Shown: positions 34,349 through 44,344, counted from the first letter of the stretch. The stretch: 64,000 nucleotides of DNA from JAAYAY01 sp963674575 (GCA_963674575.2 CAXXQT010000009.1:558001-622000), one strand, 5' to 3'. Translations and numbers: made by a program. Notes: generated from the sequence alone by a model not told the origin.

Positions 34349-35278
34349 ATGTCGATAAATCCACGCACCGATTCCAGGAAAACCGTTCCGCAAACCCCAA
34401 AGTGCTGGGGCTTCAAGTCCATGCTGCTGACCGCTGCCGTTGCAGCAACCTGTGTCGCCACGGCATGGTCGGCTCGGCCCAAGGCTCAACCAGCGCCGCT
34501 GGAGCCGGCTCGTCGCGAAGCGGCCTCGATTCTTCGGAAAGCCCTCGACCAGGCTGGAGCGGGAGATGCGGACCTGGAGGAACGGTTCGTTGATGCTGCC
34601 ACGCAAGCCGCAGAGCGGCTGGAGGCTGATTCCGTGATCGCCGCGGACCTGTTTGCGCAGGCGAAGCGACTGAAAGAGCCAGGCAGCGATTCAGCGGCGG
34701 TTCGCCAGGCACTTGAGAAGGCCCATGACACGCTCTGCTTTCAACCTCTGATGGAGGCGGAATTGCCGCGAGGATTCCCGCTCCCGGGGCCCTTGGGCGA
34801 GATTCGAGTGAAACAATACCCGGCCTACCGGATGGCTGTCTCGAAGGCCGGCAAGGGGGACTTCTGGACCCTGTTTGCTCACATTACCCGCAACAACATC
34901 GCCATGACCGCTCCCGTCGAAATGAACTACGGCGATCCCAAATCCGCCGCGACTGACGAGGAAAGCATGGCCTTTCTCTACGCTGAGCCCGAACTGGGGC
35001 GGCCTGGAGTTGAAGGCAACGTACAGGTCGTTGATGCAGAACCGCTCACGGTGGTTTCCCTGGGACTGAGCGGACAACGCACGGAAACGATGGTTGACCA
35101 GGCTCGGAGCCGGTTGGCCCGCTGGTTGACCGGCCAACGCCAGTACGAAGCGGCCGGCGACCTTCGTGTCCTGGGTTACAACAGCCCCTTCGTCCCGCGG
35201 GATCGCCAGTTTTGGGAGGTTCAGATCCCGATCCGTCCTGTGGAGCAAGGCGTGCCATCCGCGGGTGATTCCTATTGA
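34349..35278 (+). CDS. SOUL-family heme-binding protein, exported
   Basis: The 309-residue product has an N-terminal hydrophobic segment (MLLTAAVAATCVATAWSARP) and a helical region of about 90 residues. A SOUL domain follows from about residue 130: LPGPLGEIRVKQYPAYRMAV, FAHITRNNIAMTAPVEMNYG (the conserved NNIxMTAPV motif) and VLGYNSPFVPRDRQFWEVQI at the end. SOUL proteins bind heme or tetrapyrroles in eukaryotes and bacteria; the role in bacteria is not settled. GAAGGAAG precedes the ATG. It is probably co-transcribed with the YfcH-type gene. Confidence 0.9.
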   Translation: MSINPRTDSRKTVPQTPKCWGFKSMLLTAAVAATCVATAWSARPKAQPAPLEPARREAASILRKALDQAGAGDADLEERFVDAATQAAERLEADSVIAADLFAQAKRLKEPGSDSAAVRQALEKAHDTLCFQPLMEAELPRGFPLPGPLGEIRVKQYPAYRMAVSKAGKGDFWTLFAHITRNNIAMTAPVEMNYGDPKSAATDEESMAFLYAEPELGRPGVEGNVQVVDAEPLTVVSLGLSGQRTETMVDQARSRLARWLTGQRQYEAAGDLRVLGYNSPFVPRDRQFWEVQIPIRPVEQGVPSAGDSY

Positions 35279-35481
35279 GCCTCCCATCGAAGCCGGCTGT
35301 TGGCGAGTAGCCACGGCGTTGAGAGTCGACCCCTATCGTTTTTGCCATGTGGTCGTCTGGAACCCCGCCGAAACGCCCGCTATCATAACGGGGTATCGTC
35401 AACCGGTTCGGATCCGTTTTGGCAGGATCCGGCGATTTCCGGCCGCGAAAAGGAGCGGCCGCACGCGGAGGGGAGTTGCTC

Positions 35482-36105
35482 GTGCCCGTTGCTTCGAAAT
35501 CCATCGCTGTCCAGTCCCAAAACGTTCACTACCTCGAATCCGGGACCCACTGCTCCAAAACGGTCCTCCTCTTGCACGGAGCCAGTTTCAAAGCGGAAAC
35601 CTGGCGACAGATCGGCACGCTCGACATCCTTCCCAAGGAAGGCTACCACGCCGTGGCCGTCGACTTGCCGGGCTTCGGCGAGTCGGCGGGAAGCCTGGAA
35701 CGGCTCGACGCGAAGGCGCGAAAACAGTGGATCGGCGATTTGCTCACCGTCCTGGAGATCGAGCAACCGGTCATCGTCGCCCCGTCCATGAGCGGACGGA
35801 TCGCGTTGCCGTGGCTGATCGCCCAGTCGGGAGCGGCTTCGGGGCTCGTCGCCGTTGCCCCCGTGGCGATTTCCGAACACGCCAAGAGCCTCAAGAAGAT
35901 CTCCGTACCGGTCCTTGCAATCTGGGGCGAGCGTGACAACCTCGTGCCCCCGGAACAAGCCGACCTGCTCGTCGATGCCGTCGCCGACGGCGAGAAGGTC
36001 GTCATCCGCCGCGCCGGCCACGCCGCCTACATGAACGACCCCGGCGCCTTCCACTTCGAACTGCTCAACTTCCTCCGGCGCGTCATGCCGGCAGCGAAGG
36101 AGTAG
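35482..36105 (+). CDS. ABHD14-like alpha/beta hydrolase
   Basis: The start is set at GTG 35482 because GGAGGGGAG ends 6 bases upstream; the longer frame from TTG 35419 has no such signal. The 207-residue product has VLLLHGASFKAETWRQIG, VAVDLPGFGESAG and the nucleophile elbow VIVAPSMSGRIALPWL, which matches the PSLSG-type elbow of ABHD14B. LAIWGERDNLVP (Asp) and RRAGHAAYMNDPGAFH (His) complete the triad. The human relative is a deacetylase-like hydrolase; the bacterial substrate is unknown. Confidence 0.86.
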   Translation: MPVASKSIAVQSQNVHYLESGTHCSKTVLLLHGASFKAETWRQIGTLDILPKEGYHAVAVDLPGFGESAGSLERLDAKARKQWIGDLLTVLEIEQPVIVAPSMSGRIALPWLIAQSGAASGLVAVAPVAISEHAKSLKKISVPVLAIWGERDNLVPPEQADLLVDAVADGEKVVIRRAGHAAYMNDPGAFHFELLNFLRRVMPAAKE

Positions 36106-36129
36106 TCATGTAGCAGGACGGCAACCTCC

Positions 36130-36558
36130 ATGAAGCAGACATCGAAGGACTGCCTGTCCTGTCTCGGTTGCGTTGCCGGGTTGGCGGTGGTTTCGGCAGT
36201 TGCCCTGGTTCTTTTCTTGATCTACCCGACCGCGCCGCTTACCCAGAACACGTTGCATCAAGTCATCCCCTCACCCGACCTCGCCCAGAAGGCCGTCGTT
36301 TTCGAACGCAACGCCGGCGCCACCACCGGCTTCAGCACCCAGGTTTCCCTTCTCCCCTTCGAGTCTGTTCTGCCCGACGAACCGGGCAACGTCCTGGGGA
36401 TGGACGGCCATCCCGATCATACCAACATCACCGTCGATTGGGTCGACGACAAAACCCTTCGTGTCGCCTATACTCTGGGATATGGTGACCGGGTTCAGTA
36501 TCGGGCCGAGCAGGTGGGAACAACTCAGGTCGTGTTTGTCGAGGGGAAAGTGCAATGA
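36130..36558 (+). CDS. Small exported protein, DUF5412-like
   Basis: The 142-residue product has a Cys-rich start (DCLSCLGCVAGLAVV), a membrane segment AVALVLFLIYPTAPL and then a small domain with SPDLAQKAVVFERNAGATTG, FSTQVSLLPF and ITVDWVDDKTLRVAYTLGYG. The 'spd.....vVFeRnaGATTGFSTqVSi' pattern resembles DUF5412 proteins. It is 24 bp after the hydrolase and 21 bp before the serine dehydratase, all on the same strand, so an operon is likely. No function is known. Confidence 0.7.
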   Translation: MKQTSKDCLSCLGCVAGLAVVSAVALVLFLIYPTAPLTQNTLHQVIPSPDLAQKAVVFERNAGATTGFSTQVSLLPFESVLPDEPGNVLGMDGHPDHTNITVDWVDDKTLRVAYTLGYGDRVQYRAEQVGTTQVVFVEGKVQ

Positions 36559-36579
36559 CCCAACCCCAATGAAGGCTTT

Positions 36580-37776
36580 ATGGAATCGATCCGCGAAATT
36601 CTCCGCATCGGGCCCGGCCCCTCCAGCAGCCACACCATGGGGCCCAAGAAGGCGGCTGAGGTCTTCCAAGCACGCTATCCGGCAGCACATGCCTATCGCG
36701 TCACCCTCTACGGCAGCCTCGCCGCCACCGGCCGCGGGCACCAGACCGACCAGGCCATCCGGTCGGCCTTGGCCCCGACCGAGGTCCGCTTCGACTGGCA
36801 GCCCGACACCGTCCTGCTCCGCCATCCCAACGCCATGAAGTTCGAGGCCCTCGGCCCCGCTTCGGAAACGCTTGGAGAGTGGACCGTCTACAGCATCGGC
36901 GGCGGGAAGATCACCGACTTCGAAACCGAATCCGAGCCCGCTTCGCTTTACGAGTTCACCACCACGGAAACGATCCTCGCCTGGCAAGGGCGGACCGGCA
37001 AGTCGTTCTGGGAATACGTGGTGGAAACGGAAGGCGACGAGATCTACGAACACCTCGCAACCGTCTGGCAGGTCATGAGTGACGCGATTGCTCGGGGGCT
37101 CGAACAAGAAGGCGTCATTCCCGGCGGCCTGCGTCTGAGCCGCAAGGCGGCTTCCTATTTCGCCAAGGCCAAGAGCCTCCAAGGCGTGTTGCGAATCAGG
37201 GCCCACATCTTCGCCTACGCCCTGGCCGTTGCCGAGGAGAACGCCACCGGCGGGGAAATTGTCACCGCCCCCACGTGCGGCGCCTCCGGCGTGCTGCCGG
37301 CCGTGTTGAAACTCCTGAGCGATGAGCAGAAGTTCTCGGTGAAGAAGATCCTGAGGGCCCTGGCCACGGCCGGCCTCGTGGGCAACCTTGTGAAGAAGAA
37401 CGCCTCCATCTCCGGCGCCGAGGTGGGCTGCCAGGGCGAGATCGGCACGGCCTGCGCCATGGCGTCGGCCGCTGCCGCCCAGTTGCTCGGCGGCACCCCC
37501 GCCCAAATCGAGTACGCCGCCGAGATGGGCCTCGAACACCACCTCGGCCTGACGTGCGACCCGATCGCCGGGCTGGTCCAGATCCCCTGCATCGAGCGCA
37601 ACGCCGTCGCCGCAGGCCGTGCCCTCGACAACGCCGCCTACGCCCTCCTCTCCGATGGTCAGCACATTGTGTCCTTCGACAAGATCATTCGCACCATGAA
37701 CCAAACCGGCCACGATTTGCCCCGCATCTACCGCGAAACCTCCGCCGGCGGCATGGCCATCCTCGACCAGGACTGA
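36580..37776 (+). CDS. sdaA: L-serine dehydratase, single-chain iron-sulfur type
   Basis: The 398-residue enzyme carries the beta domain (MESIREILRIGPGPSSSHTM, about residues 1-150) and the alpha domain in one chain. Cluster and active-site motifs are VTAPTCGASGVLPAVL, GAEVGCQGEIGTACAMASA and GLTCDPIAGLVQIPCIERNA, which provide the Cys ligands for the [4Fe-4S] cluster. It converts L-serine to pyruvate and ammonia in the cytoplasm. GAAGG precedes the ATG. The alpha domain ends ETSAGGMAILDQD, as usual. Confidence 0.94.
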   Translation: MESIREILRIGPGPSSSHTMGPKKAAEVFQARYPAAHAYRVTLYGSLAATGRGHQTDQAIRSALAPTEVRFDWQPDTVLLRHPNAMKFEALGPASETLGEWTVYSIGGGKITDFETESEPASLYEFTTTETILAWQGRTGKSFWEYVVETEGDEIYEHLATVWQVMSDAIARGLEQEGVIPGGLRLSRKAASYFAKAKSLQGVLRIRAHIFAYALAVAEENATGGEIVTAPTCGASGVLPAVLKLLSDEQKFSVKKILRALATAGLVGNLVKKNASISGAEVGCQGEIGTACAMASAAAAQLLGGTPAQIEYAAEMGLEHHLGLTCDPIAGLVQIPCIERNAVAAGRALDNAAYALLSDGQHIVSFDKIIRTMNQTGHDLPRIYRETSAGGMAILDQD

Positions 37777-37890
37777 TGCCCTTGTTGGAGTCCAGGCTTC
37801 AGCCTGCCGTCGTTGTTCGCTCTGCGAACAAACGTCAAGGCCAACACTCCCTTCCCCTCGTCTCTGTGCCTTCTCCCGACGCACTCAGCC

Positions 37891-38119
37891 CCCCCATTGC
37901 CCTGATTATTTCCTGCCACGCATGAAACAACCCAAATCAGACCCGCGGGCGCTTGACCCTCAAGAACACCCCGGGTAGCCTAGAGGCATCGCCTCGCCAC
38001 CATTTCAGGGGGGCGAATCTGCCGATTTGGGGAGCGTTTATTGGCAGAGGTGCGATTGTTCTTCTCGAGCGTCTCACCGAGCGGTTTTTCTCGGGCGCGG
38101 ATTCCAGGAGATCAGGGGA
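37891..38119 (+). promoter_or_regulatory. Conserved leader of giant surface gene 1 (copy A)
   Basis: About 229 bp directly upstream of the first LEPR-XLL gene is nearly the same as 44115-44344 before the second. Shared elements include CTGATT ... AATCAG (6-bp arms, about 30-base loop), a near-palindromic CCCGCGGGC and the hairpin GAGGC-ATC-GCCTC. It reads as an ORF from TTG 37953, but copy B has a one-base difference in frame relative to the gene and the substitutions are not silent, so coding is unlikely. It could be promoter plus structured 5' UTR. The 114 bp before it show nothing clear. Confidence 0.6.
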
Positions 38120-41100
38120 ATGGACAGGCGGTTTTGGCGGGCAGTTTCCAAGGCATTTCGGACACTTGGCGGATCGAAGGGTGTCGAGCAGAAGAGGCCG
38201 CTGCGGATTCCGACTACTCGGCGGATCACCCTGGAACCGTTGGAAGATCGGCGGCTGCTTTCCATCGATTTCGGTGACGCACCGAGCCCCTATTCGACTT
38301 GGTTGAGCGACGATGGTGCGCGCCACGAGATCCTTGGTCCAACCCTTGGGGCGTCGGTCGACTCGGAGACCGACGGGCAACCAACAGACCAGGCCAATGG
38401 GGACGACTTGAACGGCGCCGACGACGAAGACGGTGTGACGTTTGGCACGATTCAAGTAGGCCAGCTCGATGCTATTGCCATCGTCAACGTCCAGAACGCC
38501 TCCAGCGGCGCCAGGCTCGATGCCTGGATCGACTTTGACGGCGACGGCTGCTGGGGTGGCCCCTCGGAGCGGATTGCCGACAGCGTCGCTGTGGTCGAGG
38601 GAGATAACACGATCACGTTCGACGTTCCCAGTTGGGCCCTGAGCGGCGAGACCTACGCGCGGTTCCGGCTGAGCACTGCGGGCAACCTGGCACCTGCCGG
38701 CGCGGCGGCCGATGGTGAGGTGGAGGACTATCAGGTTATGATCCTGCCACCCGAAACCGGAAGTGGAGTCTTTGCCGCTCGCACGGCAATCGCCGGGTAC
38801 TCGGGAACGCCCGGAGAAGTCCGTTCCGTCGATCTGGACGGAGATGGTGACACAGACATCCTCGCAGCCTGTTCGTGGGATGACACGGTTGTCTGGTTCG
38901 AAAATGACGGGGTCGGGAACTTCGTGCCTCACCTGATTGCCGCAGGTGTTGAGGGAGCCTTGTCAGTCTTTGCAGAGGACATGGATCATGATGGCGACAT
39001 CGACGTCCTTTCTGCATCCTACGAAGATAACACGATCGCCTGGCACGAGAATGATGGCGAGGAACATTTCACTGTCCACGCCATCTCGTCGACAACTGCA
39101 AGGGCTCAGTCGGTGTCTGCTGCCGACTTCGATGGCGATGGCGATATGGACGTTCTTGCAGCGAGCGCTGCAGACAACGTGGTCCTCTGGTTCGAGAGCA
39201 ACGGGAACGGGGACTTCATCACTCACACGATCACCGATAACGCCGTAACGGCCGTTTCCGTATTTGTAGCGGACATCGACGGGGACGGCGATATGGATGC
39301 CCTGTCCGCATCTGCGTCAGACGACAAGATTGCCTGGTACGAGAACAACGGGAGCGGGCAATTCACGACTCATGCGATTACCGTTTCCGCCAACGGCGCC
39401 TATTCGGTGTTCGCGACGGACGTGGACGGTGACGGTGACACCGATGTTCTGTCCGCGTCGAGAAACGACGACAAGATCGCATGGTACGAGAATGACGGGA
39501 ATGAGGTCTTTACCGCTCACCTCATCACCACTTCCGCAGATAGGGCATGGTCGGTATTTGCAGCGGACCTGGACGGCGACGGCGATATGGATGTGCTCTC
39601 GGCTTCCGAACTCGACGACACGGTAGCCTGGTATGAAAATGACGGCGAAGAGAACTTCGCCGCGCATATCGTGACAAGTTCTTCTGACGGTCCCCACTAC
39701 GTACTTGCTGCGGACGTCAACGGCGACGGCAACATGGATGTGTTGTCCTCATCCGTGAATGACAATCGAGTAGCCTGGTGCGAGAATGACGGCGGCGAGA
39801 ATTTCGTTACGCATACGATAGCCGCGACCGTCAACGGACCACGTTCGGTTTTCGCGGCTGACATGGACAACGACGGTGACATGGACGTGCTGTCGGCGTC
39901 CGAATTCGACCACAGAATCGCGTGGTACGAAAACGATGGCGGCACACGATTCACTTTGCACACGATCACCAGCTCTGCGAGCGCTGCCTACTCCGTGTTT
40001 GCGGCAGACGTGGACGGCGATGGGAATATGGACGTGCTTTCGACGTCGTACAGCGACTCGCCGACCCCTGGAAGCATTCAGTGGCATCGAAACAATGGAG
40101 ACGGAACTTTCACAACACGCACGATCGTGTCGTCAGTCGACGGGGCCTCGTCCGTATTTGCCGCCGATGTCGATGGCGATGGCGACATGGATGTACTGTC
40201 AAACTCATGGTTCAGCAATACGATTACCTGGTACGAGCAGACTGCGAGCGGGGGATTCGCTGCCCATGTAATCTCTAGTAGCGCCGATGCGCCCATTTGC
40301 GTGTACGCGGCCGACGTCGATGGCGACGGCGATATGGATGTGCTTTCGGCGTCCGCCTCGGACGATACCATTGCCTGGTATGAAAATGACGGCAATGAAC
40401 AATTCACATGGCATGCGATCACGAGTTCGGCAGATTCTGCACAACGCGTGTCGGCAGCGGACGTCGACGGCGACGGAGACATCGATGTAATCGCGACGAC
40501 CGGAGGCGATGACAGAATTGCCTGGTACGAGAACGACGGGAGCGAGACATTTGCGGCTCACGCAATTGTCTCGGCAGAAGCGGGGTCGGCGATATTCACT
40601 GCAGACTTGGACGGCGACGGTGATCTGGATTTGATTTCAAGTTCTTCCACGGACGGAGTGATTCCATGGTTTGAGAACGATGGGATAGGGAATTTCACTC
40701 CACGCCTGGTCTTGACGTCTGAGCTTGGCCCCAACTCGGTGTTTGCTGCAGATGTCGATGGTGACGGAGATCTTGATTTGCTCGCATCGTCACGAGTGTC
40801 GAGATCTTCGGCCTCAAGCATGATCGTCTGGTATGAGAACCTCGAGGAGCCTCCCGGTTTCACCATCACGGAGCAAGGTGGCTCGACAACCGTTTCCGAA
40901 TCGCCCACCACCGATACCTTTACCGTCGTCCTGAATACGGCCCCGTCAAACAACGTCGTCATCACGGTGACCAGCGACGACCCCGGCGAAGCCACGGTCG
41001 ACAAGGCCACGCTTACCTTCACGCCCACCAACTGGGCAACCGCCCAAACGGTCACCGTGACCGGCGTCGATGACGCCCTTATGGACGGCAACCAGACAAC

Positions 41101-43972
41101 CACGATCACGCTGGCGATTGACGACAGCAATTCGGACGACCTGTTCGACGCGGTGGCGGATCAGACGGTCACGGTGACGACGTTGGACGACGACAGTTTG
41201 GACTTCGGCGACGCGCCGGCGCCGTATCCAACAGCGTTGAGCATGGACGGAGCACGCCACGTGGCGACCGGTCCGACGCTCGGGACGTCACGGGACACGG
41301 AAGCCGACGGCCAGCCCACCGCCATGGCCGATGGCGACGACACCAACGGCACGGCCGACGAAGACGGCATCGCCGGGGCTTCGTCCTTCGCGCCCGGCAT
41401 GACCAACGCCTGGGTCGATGTGCTGGTTTCGGCCGACTCGTACGTGAATGCGTGGATCGACTTCAACGGAGACGGAACCTGGGACACGAGCGAACAGCTC
41501 GCCACGGACCTGGCCCTCACGGCCGGCACGAACCACGTGACCTTCGCGGTTCCCGCCACCGCGGTGCCCGGAATCACCTACGCCCGGCTTCGCCTGACCA
41601 GCTACGACACGTCCGGGACCCTCTTGCCGACCGGCCTGGCCGAAGACGGCGAAGTGGAAGACTACATCGTCGAGATCGACGATGACTTGTACCTCTACGG
41701 GACGGCGGGTGACGACACGGTTGTCGTCACGACCGACGGCAGCGACTTCACGGTCACGATCAATGGGATCGCCAACGTCTACTCGACAGCCACCTACAGC
41801 TCGATCGTCATTAACGCAGACGGCGGCGCCGACTCGCTCGACATCTACGATTGGACCGGCAACGACACGTTCGCCGTCGATCCCACCGAGGCGACCATGG
41901 ACTGGGGCAGCGACGGCGTCGATGTGACCGGGCTCGGATTCGAGACGGTCAAGGGTATCGCAACCAACGGCGGAACCGACATGGCAACGCTGACCGGCAC
42001 GACCGGGGCCGACAAGTTCTACGGTAAGGAGACGCAGGCGTACGTGTACGACGCGGCAGGTACGGATTATCGCTACACCGCCAGCGGATTCGACACCGTG
42101 ACGGGCGTCAGCGGCGGCGGAGACGACACCGCCTATCTGTACGACAGCACCGGTAACGACGCCCTCGACGTGACCGTGGGCTCGGCGACCATGACTCGTT
42201 CCGGATCGACCACGAGCGTGGCCAGCGGCTTCGCCTACATCAACGGCTACGCCGTCGCGGGCGGCACGGACGTGGCGACCATGACCAGCACGACGGGAAC
42301 CGACGTGTTCACCGGAAAAGACACTTACGCCTACATGCGAAACGACGGCGGCGCCGACTACCTCCTGTACGTCACCGGTTTCGGCGAGGTCACGGCCTAC
42401 GGCGACGATTCCGACACGGCCTATCTGTACGGCGGCGTCACAGACGACATACTCGACATGGACATGGGGAGCTGGTGGGCGATGATGATCCGTTCCGGAT
42501 TGACGAAGACCGCGGCCAACGGCTTTGGCACCGTCAATGGCTACGCCGGCGCAGGCGGCACGGACACGACCTGGATGACAGGTACGACGGGAACGGACAT
42601 GTTTTCGGGAAAAGAGTCGGGCGCCTACATGCGAAACGTGGGCGGCACGACCGACTACTTCCTCTACGCCGCCAGTTTCAGCCAGGTCACGGCCAACGGC
42701 AATGGCGGTGTCGACCTGGCCTATCTGTACGGCAGTTCCGGCGACGACACGCTCGATTTGAGCCCAAGCTCGGCGACGATGATCCGTTCCGGGTCGACGA
42801 CGACCGTGGCCAACGACTTTGCCACCGCCTATGGCTATGCGATGACTGGCGGCACGAACACGGCGACCATGACCGGCACGACCGGAGCGGACGCGTTCTA
42901 TGGACGAGAGTCGCTCGCCTACATGCGAAACGTGGGCGGCAGCGACTACTTCCTCTACGCGCGCGATTTCAGCGAGGTGACGGCCAACGCGGGCGGTGGC
43001 GACGACGCGGCCTATCTGTGGGGTAGCACGGGCGACGACACGCTCGACGCAAGCGTGGGCTCGGCGACAATGATCCGCTCCGCCTCGACGACCACGACGG
43101 CAGCCAACGACTTCGCCACCGTTTATGGTTTTGCAACCTCGGGCGGAACGGACACGGCTAACTTGACCGGTTCCACCGGCGATGACGTCTTCTACAGCCG
43201 AGAGGTCTACAGCATCCTGCGCGATGCGGCCAGCTCGGCCTACCAGTTCTACGTCGGAGCTTTCAGCACCGTCGAGGCCTACGGCAACAGTGGTGCCGGC
43301 GACGTGGCCTATCTCTACGGCAGCGCCGGCGACGACACGCTCAACTTGACCGTGGCCTCGTCAACGATGACCCGGACTGGATCGAGCACGGCCGTAGCAA
43401 CCGACTTTGCCAACGTCAACGGCTACGCCGTTGCTGGCGGCACGGACACGGCCACACTGACCGGCACCACCGGATCCGACAAGTTCACCGGGAAAGAGAC
43501 GTACGGGTACATGGAAAACGACGGCGGCGCAGACTACACCCTGTACGCCGACAAGTTCAGCGAGGTCACGGCCTACGGGGGTGGCGGGGACGACACCGCC
43601 TATCTGTACGGCAGTACGGGCGACGACGCCCTCACCGTGAGCGCGGGCCTGGCGACGATGACCCGCGCCGGCTCGACATCGACCGAGGCCAACGACTTTG
43701 CCACCGTCAAGGGATACGCGGTCACTGGCGGCGCGGACACGGCCACGCTGACCGGCACAACCGGCGCCGATACGTTCACCGGCCGGGAGGACTGGGGCCT
43801 TCTTACCGACAGCGACTGGACGGACTACTACTACCTCGTCCGCTACTTCGACGAAGTCTATGCCGAGGCCGGCGACACGACCACCGGCAACGACACGTTG
43901 AATGTGCCCGAAACCGGTGGTGCATGGGATGTCGACTACCTGTTCGACCCCGGCAACCTCCTGGATTGGTGA
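38120..43972 (+). CDS. Giant LEPR-XLL surface protein 1 (GEVED, VCBS, Calx-beta-like, C-terminal repeats)
   Basis: The start is set at ATG 38120, after CAGGAGATCAGGGGA. The 1950-residue product opens with a basic segment and the LEPR-XLL motif (ITLEPLEDRRLLSIDFGDAP). A GEVED domain follows (AWIDFDGDGCWGG ... DGEVEDYQV), then about 14 VCBS/FG-GAP units of about 47 residues (DGDGDMDVLSAS), which can bind calcium. One Calx-beta-like unit (TVSESPTTDTFTVVLNTAPS) precedes a second GEVED domain. About 6.7 copies of a 97-residue repeat end the protein. No enzyme domain is visible; it is probably an adhesin or envelope protein. Codon use looks native. Confidence 0.88.
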   Translation: MDRRFWRAVSKAFRTLGGSKGVEQKRPLRIPTTRRITLEPLEDRRLLSIDFGDAPSPYSTWLSDDGARHEILGPTLGASVDSETDGQPTDQANGDDLNGADDEDGVTFGTIQVGQLDAIAIVNVQNASSGARLDAWIDFDGDGCWGGPSERIADSVAVVEGDNTITFDVPSWALSGETYARFRLSTAGNLAPAGAAADGEVEDYQVMILPPETGSGVFAARTAIAGYSGTPGEVRSVDLDGDGDTDILAACSWDDTVVWFENDGVGNFVPHLIAAGVEGALSVFAEDMDHDGDIDVLSASYEDNTIAWHENDGEEHFTVHAISSTTARAQSVSAADFDGDGDMDVLAASAADNVVLWFESNGNGDFITHTITDNAVTAVSVFVADIDGDGDMDALSASASDDKIAWYENNGSGQFTTHAITVSANGAYSVFATDVDGDGDTDVLSASRNDDKIAWYENDGNEVFTAHLITTSADRAWSVFAADLDGDGDMDVLSASELDDTVAWYENDGEENFAAHIVTSSSDGPHYVLAADVNGDGNMDVLSSSVNDNRVAWCENDGGENFVTHTIAATVNGPRSVFAADMDNDGDMDVLSASEFDHRIAWYENDGGTRFTLHTITSSASAAYSVFAADVDGDGNMDVLSTSYSDSPTPGSIQWHRNNGDGTFTTRTIVSSVDGASSVFAADVDGDGDMDVLSNSWFSNTITWYEQTASGGFAAHVISSSADAPICVYAADVDGDGDMDVLSASASDDTIAWYENDGNEQFTWHAITSSADSAQRVSAADVDGDGDIDVIATTGGDDRIAWYENDGSETFAAHAIVSAEAGSAIFTADLDGDGDLDLISSSSTDGVIPWFENDGIGNFTPRLVLTSELGPNSVFAADVDGDGDLDLLASSRVSRSSASSMIVWYENLEEPPGFTITEQGGSTTVSESPTTDTFTVVLNTAPSNNVVITVTSDDPGEATVDKATLTFTPTNWATAQTVTVTGVDDALMDGNQTTTITLAIDDSNSDDLFDAVADQTVTVTTLDDDSLDFGDAPAPYPTALSMDGARHVATGPTLGTSRDTEADGQPTAMADGDDTNGTADEDGIAGASSFAPGMTNAWVDVLVSADSYVNAWIDFNGDGTWDTSEQLATDLALTAGTNHVTFAVPATAVPGITYARLRLTSYDTSGTLLPTGLAEDGEVEDYIVEIDDDLYLYGTAGDDTVVVTTDGSDFTVTINGIANVYSTATYSSIVINADGGADSLDIYDWTGNDTFAVDPTEATMDWGSDGVDVTGLGFETVKGIATNGGTDMATLTGTTGADKFYGKETQAYVYDAAGTDYRYTASGFDTVTGVSGGGDDTAYLYDSTGNDALDVTVGSATMTRSGSTTSVASGFAYINGYAVAGGTDVATMTSTTGTDVFTGKDTYAYMRNDGGADYLLYVTGFGEVTAYGDDSDTAYLYGGVTDDILDMDMGSWWAMMIRSGLTKTAANGFGTVNGYAGAGGTDTTWMTGTTGTDMFSGKESGAYMRNVGGTTDYFLYAASFSQVTANGNGGVDLAYLYGSSGDDTLDLSPSSATMIRSGSTTTVANDFATAYGYAMTGGTNTATMTGTTGADAFYGRESLAYMRNVGGSDYFLYARDFSEVTANAGGGDDAAYLWGSTGDDTLDASVGSATMIRSASTTTTAANDFATVYGFATSGGTDTANLTGSTGDDVFYSREVYSILRDAASSAYQFYVGAFSTVEAYGNSGAGDVAYLYGSAGDDTLNLTVASSTMTRTGSSTAVATDFANVNGYAVAGGTDTATLTGTTGSDKFTGKETYGYMENDGGADYTLYADKFSEVTAYGGGGDDTAYLYGSTGDDALTVSAGLATMTRAGSTSTEANDFATVKGYAVTGGADTATLTGTTGADTFTGREDWGLLTDSDWTDYYYLVRYFDEVYAEAGDTTTGNDTLNVPETGGAWDVDYLFDPGNLLDW
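41980..43900 (+). repeat. About 6.7 tandem copies of a ~291-bp coding repeat
   Basis: Units start near 41980, 42270, 42560, 42852, 43143, 43438 and 43731 (the last is partial). Each encodes about 97 residues with the pattern GGTDxATxTGTTGxDxF, KExxAYMRN, YxLYAxxFSEVTA, DDTAYLYGSTGDD and SATMxRSGSTT. Copies diverge more than the 333-bp repeats of the second gene. A related C-terminal region is seen in that gene. Confidence 0.85.
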
Positions 43973-44114
43973 TAGTAGGAAGCTGGTAGTCGTTGTCGTC
44001 ACTGTTGCCAGAGGAGACGTTTGTCTCACGAAGCAGAAACAACCGTCCCTAATTCCCCTCTCTGCGCCCCCATGAGAACCCCCCTCCCTTGCGTTGAATT
44101 CCTACCCTTGACGC

Positions 44115-44344
44115 CCCCCATTGCCCTGATTATTTCCAGCTACGCCTGAAACAATCCAAATCAGGCCCGCGGGCGCTTGACCCTCAAGAACACCCCGGGT
44201 AGCCTAGAGGCATCGCCTCGCCACTATTTCAGGGGGGCGAATCTGCCGATTTGGGGAGTTTTTGTTGGCAGAGGTGCGATTGTTCTTCGTGAGCGTCTCA
44301 CCAGGCGGTTTTTTTCGGACGCGGATACGACGGAGGTTTTGGGA
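44115..44344 (+). promoter_or_regulatory. Conserved leader of giant surface gene 2 (copy B)
   Basis: Nearly the same as 37891-38119 with one net indel; it ends at a Shine-Dalgarno (CGGAGG, 8 bases before the ATG at 44345). The leader is more conserved between the two loci than the LEPR-XLL coding sequence that follows, apart from the LEPLEDRRLL codons. The 142 bp before it (43973-44114) show no gene. Confidence 0.6.

Noticed and set aside
37953..38306. Leader-encoded peptide MTLKNTPGSLEASPR upstream of both giant genes
   Set aside because: The two copies differ by one base in frame relative to the gene and substitutions are non-silent, so I treat it as noncoding leader.
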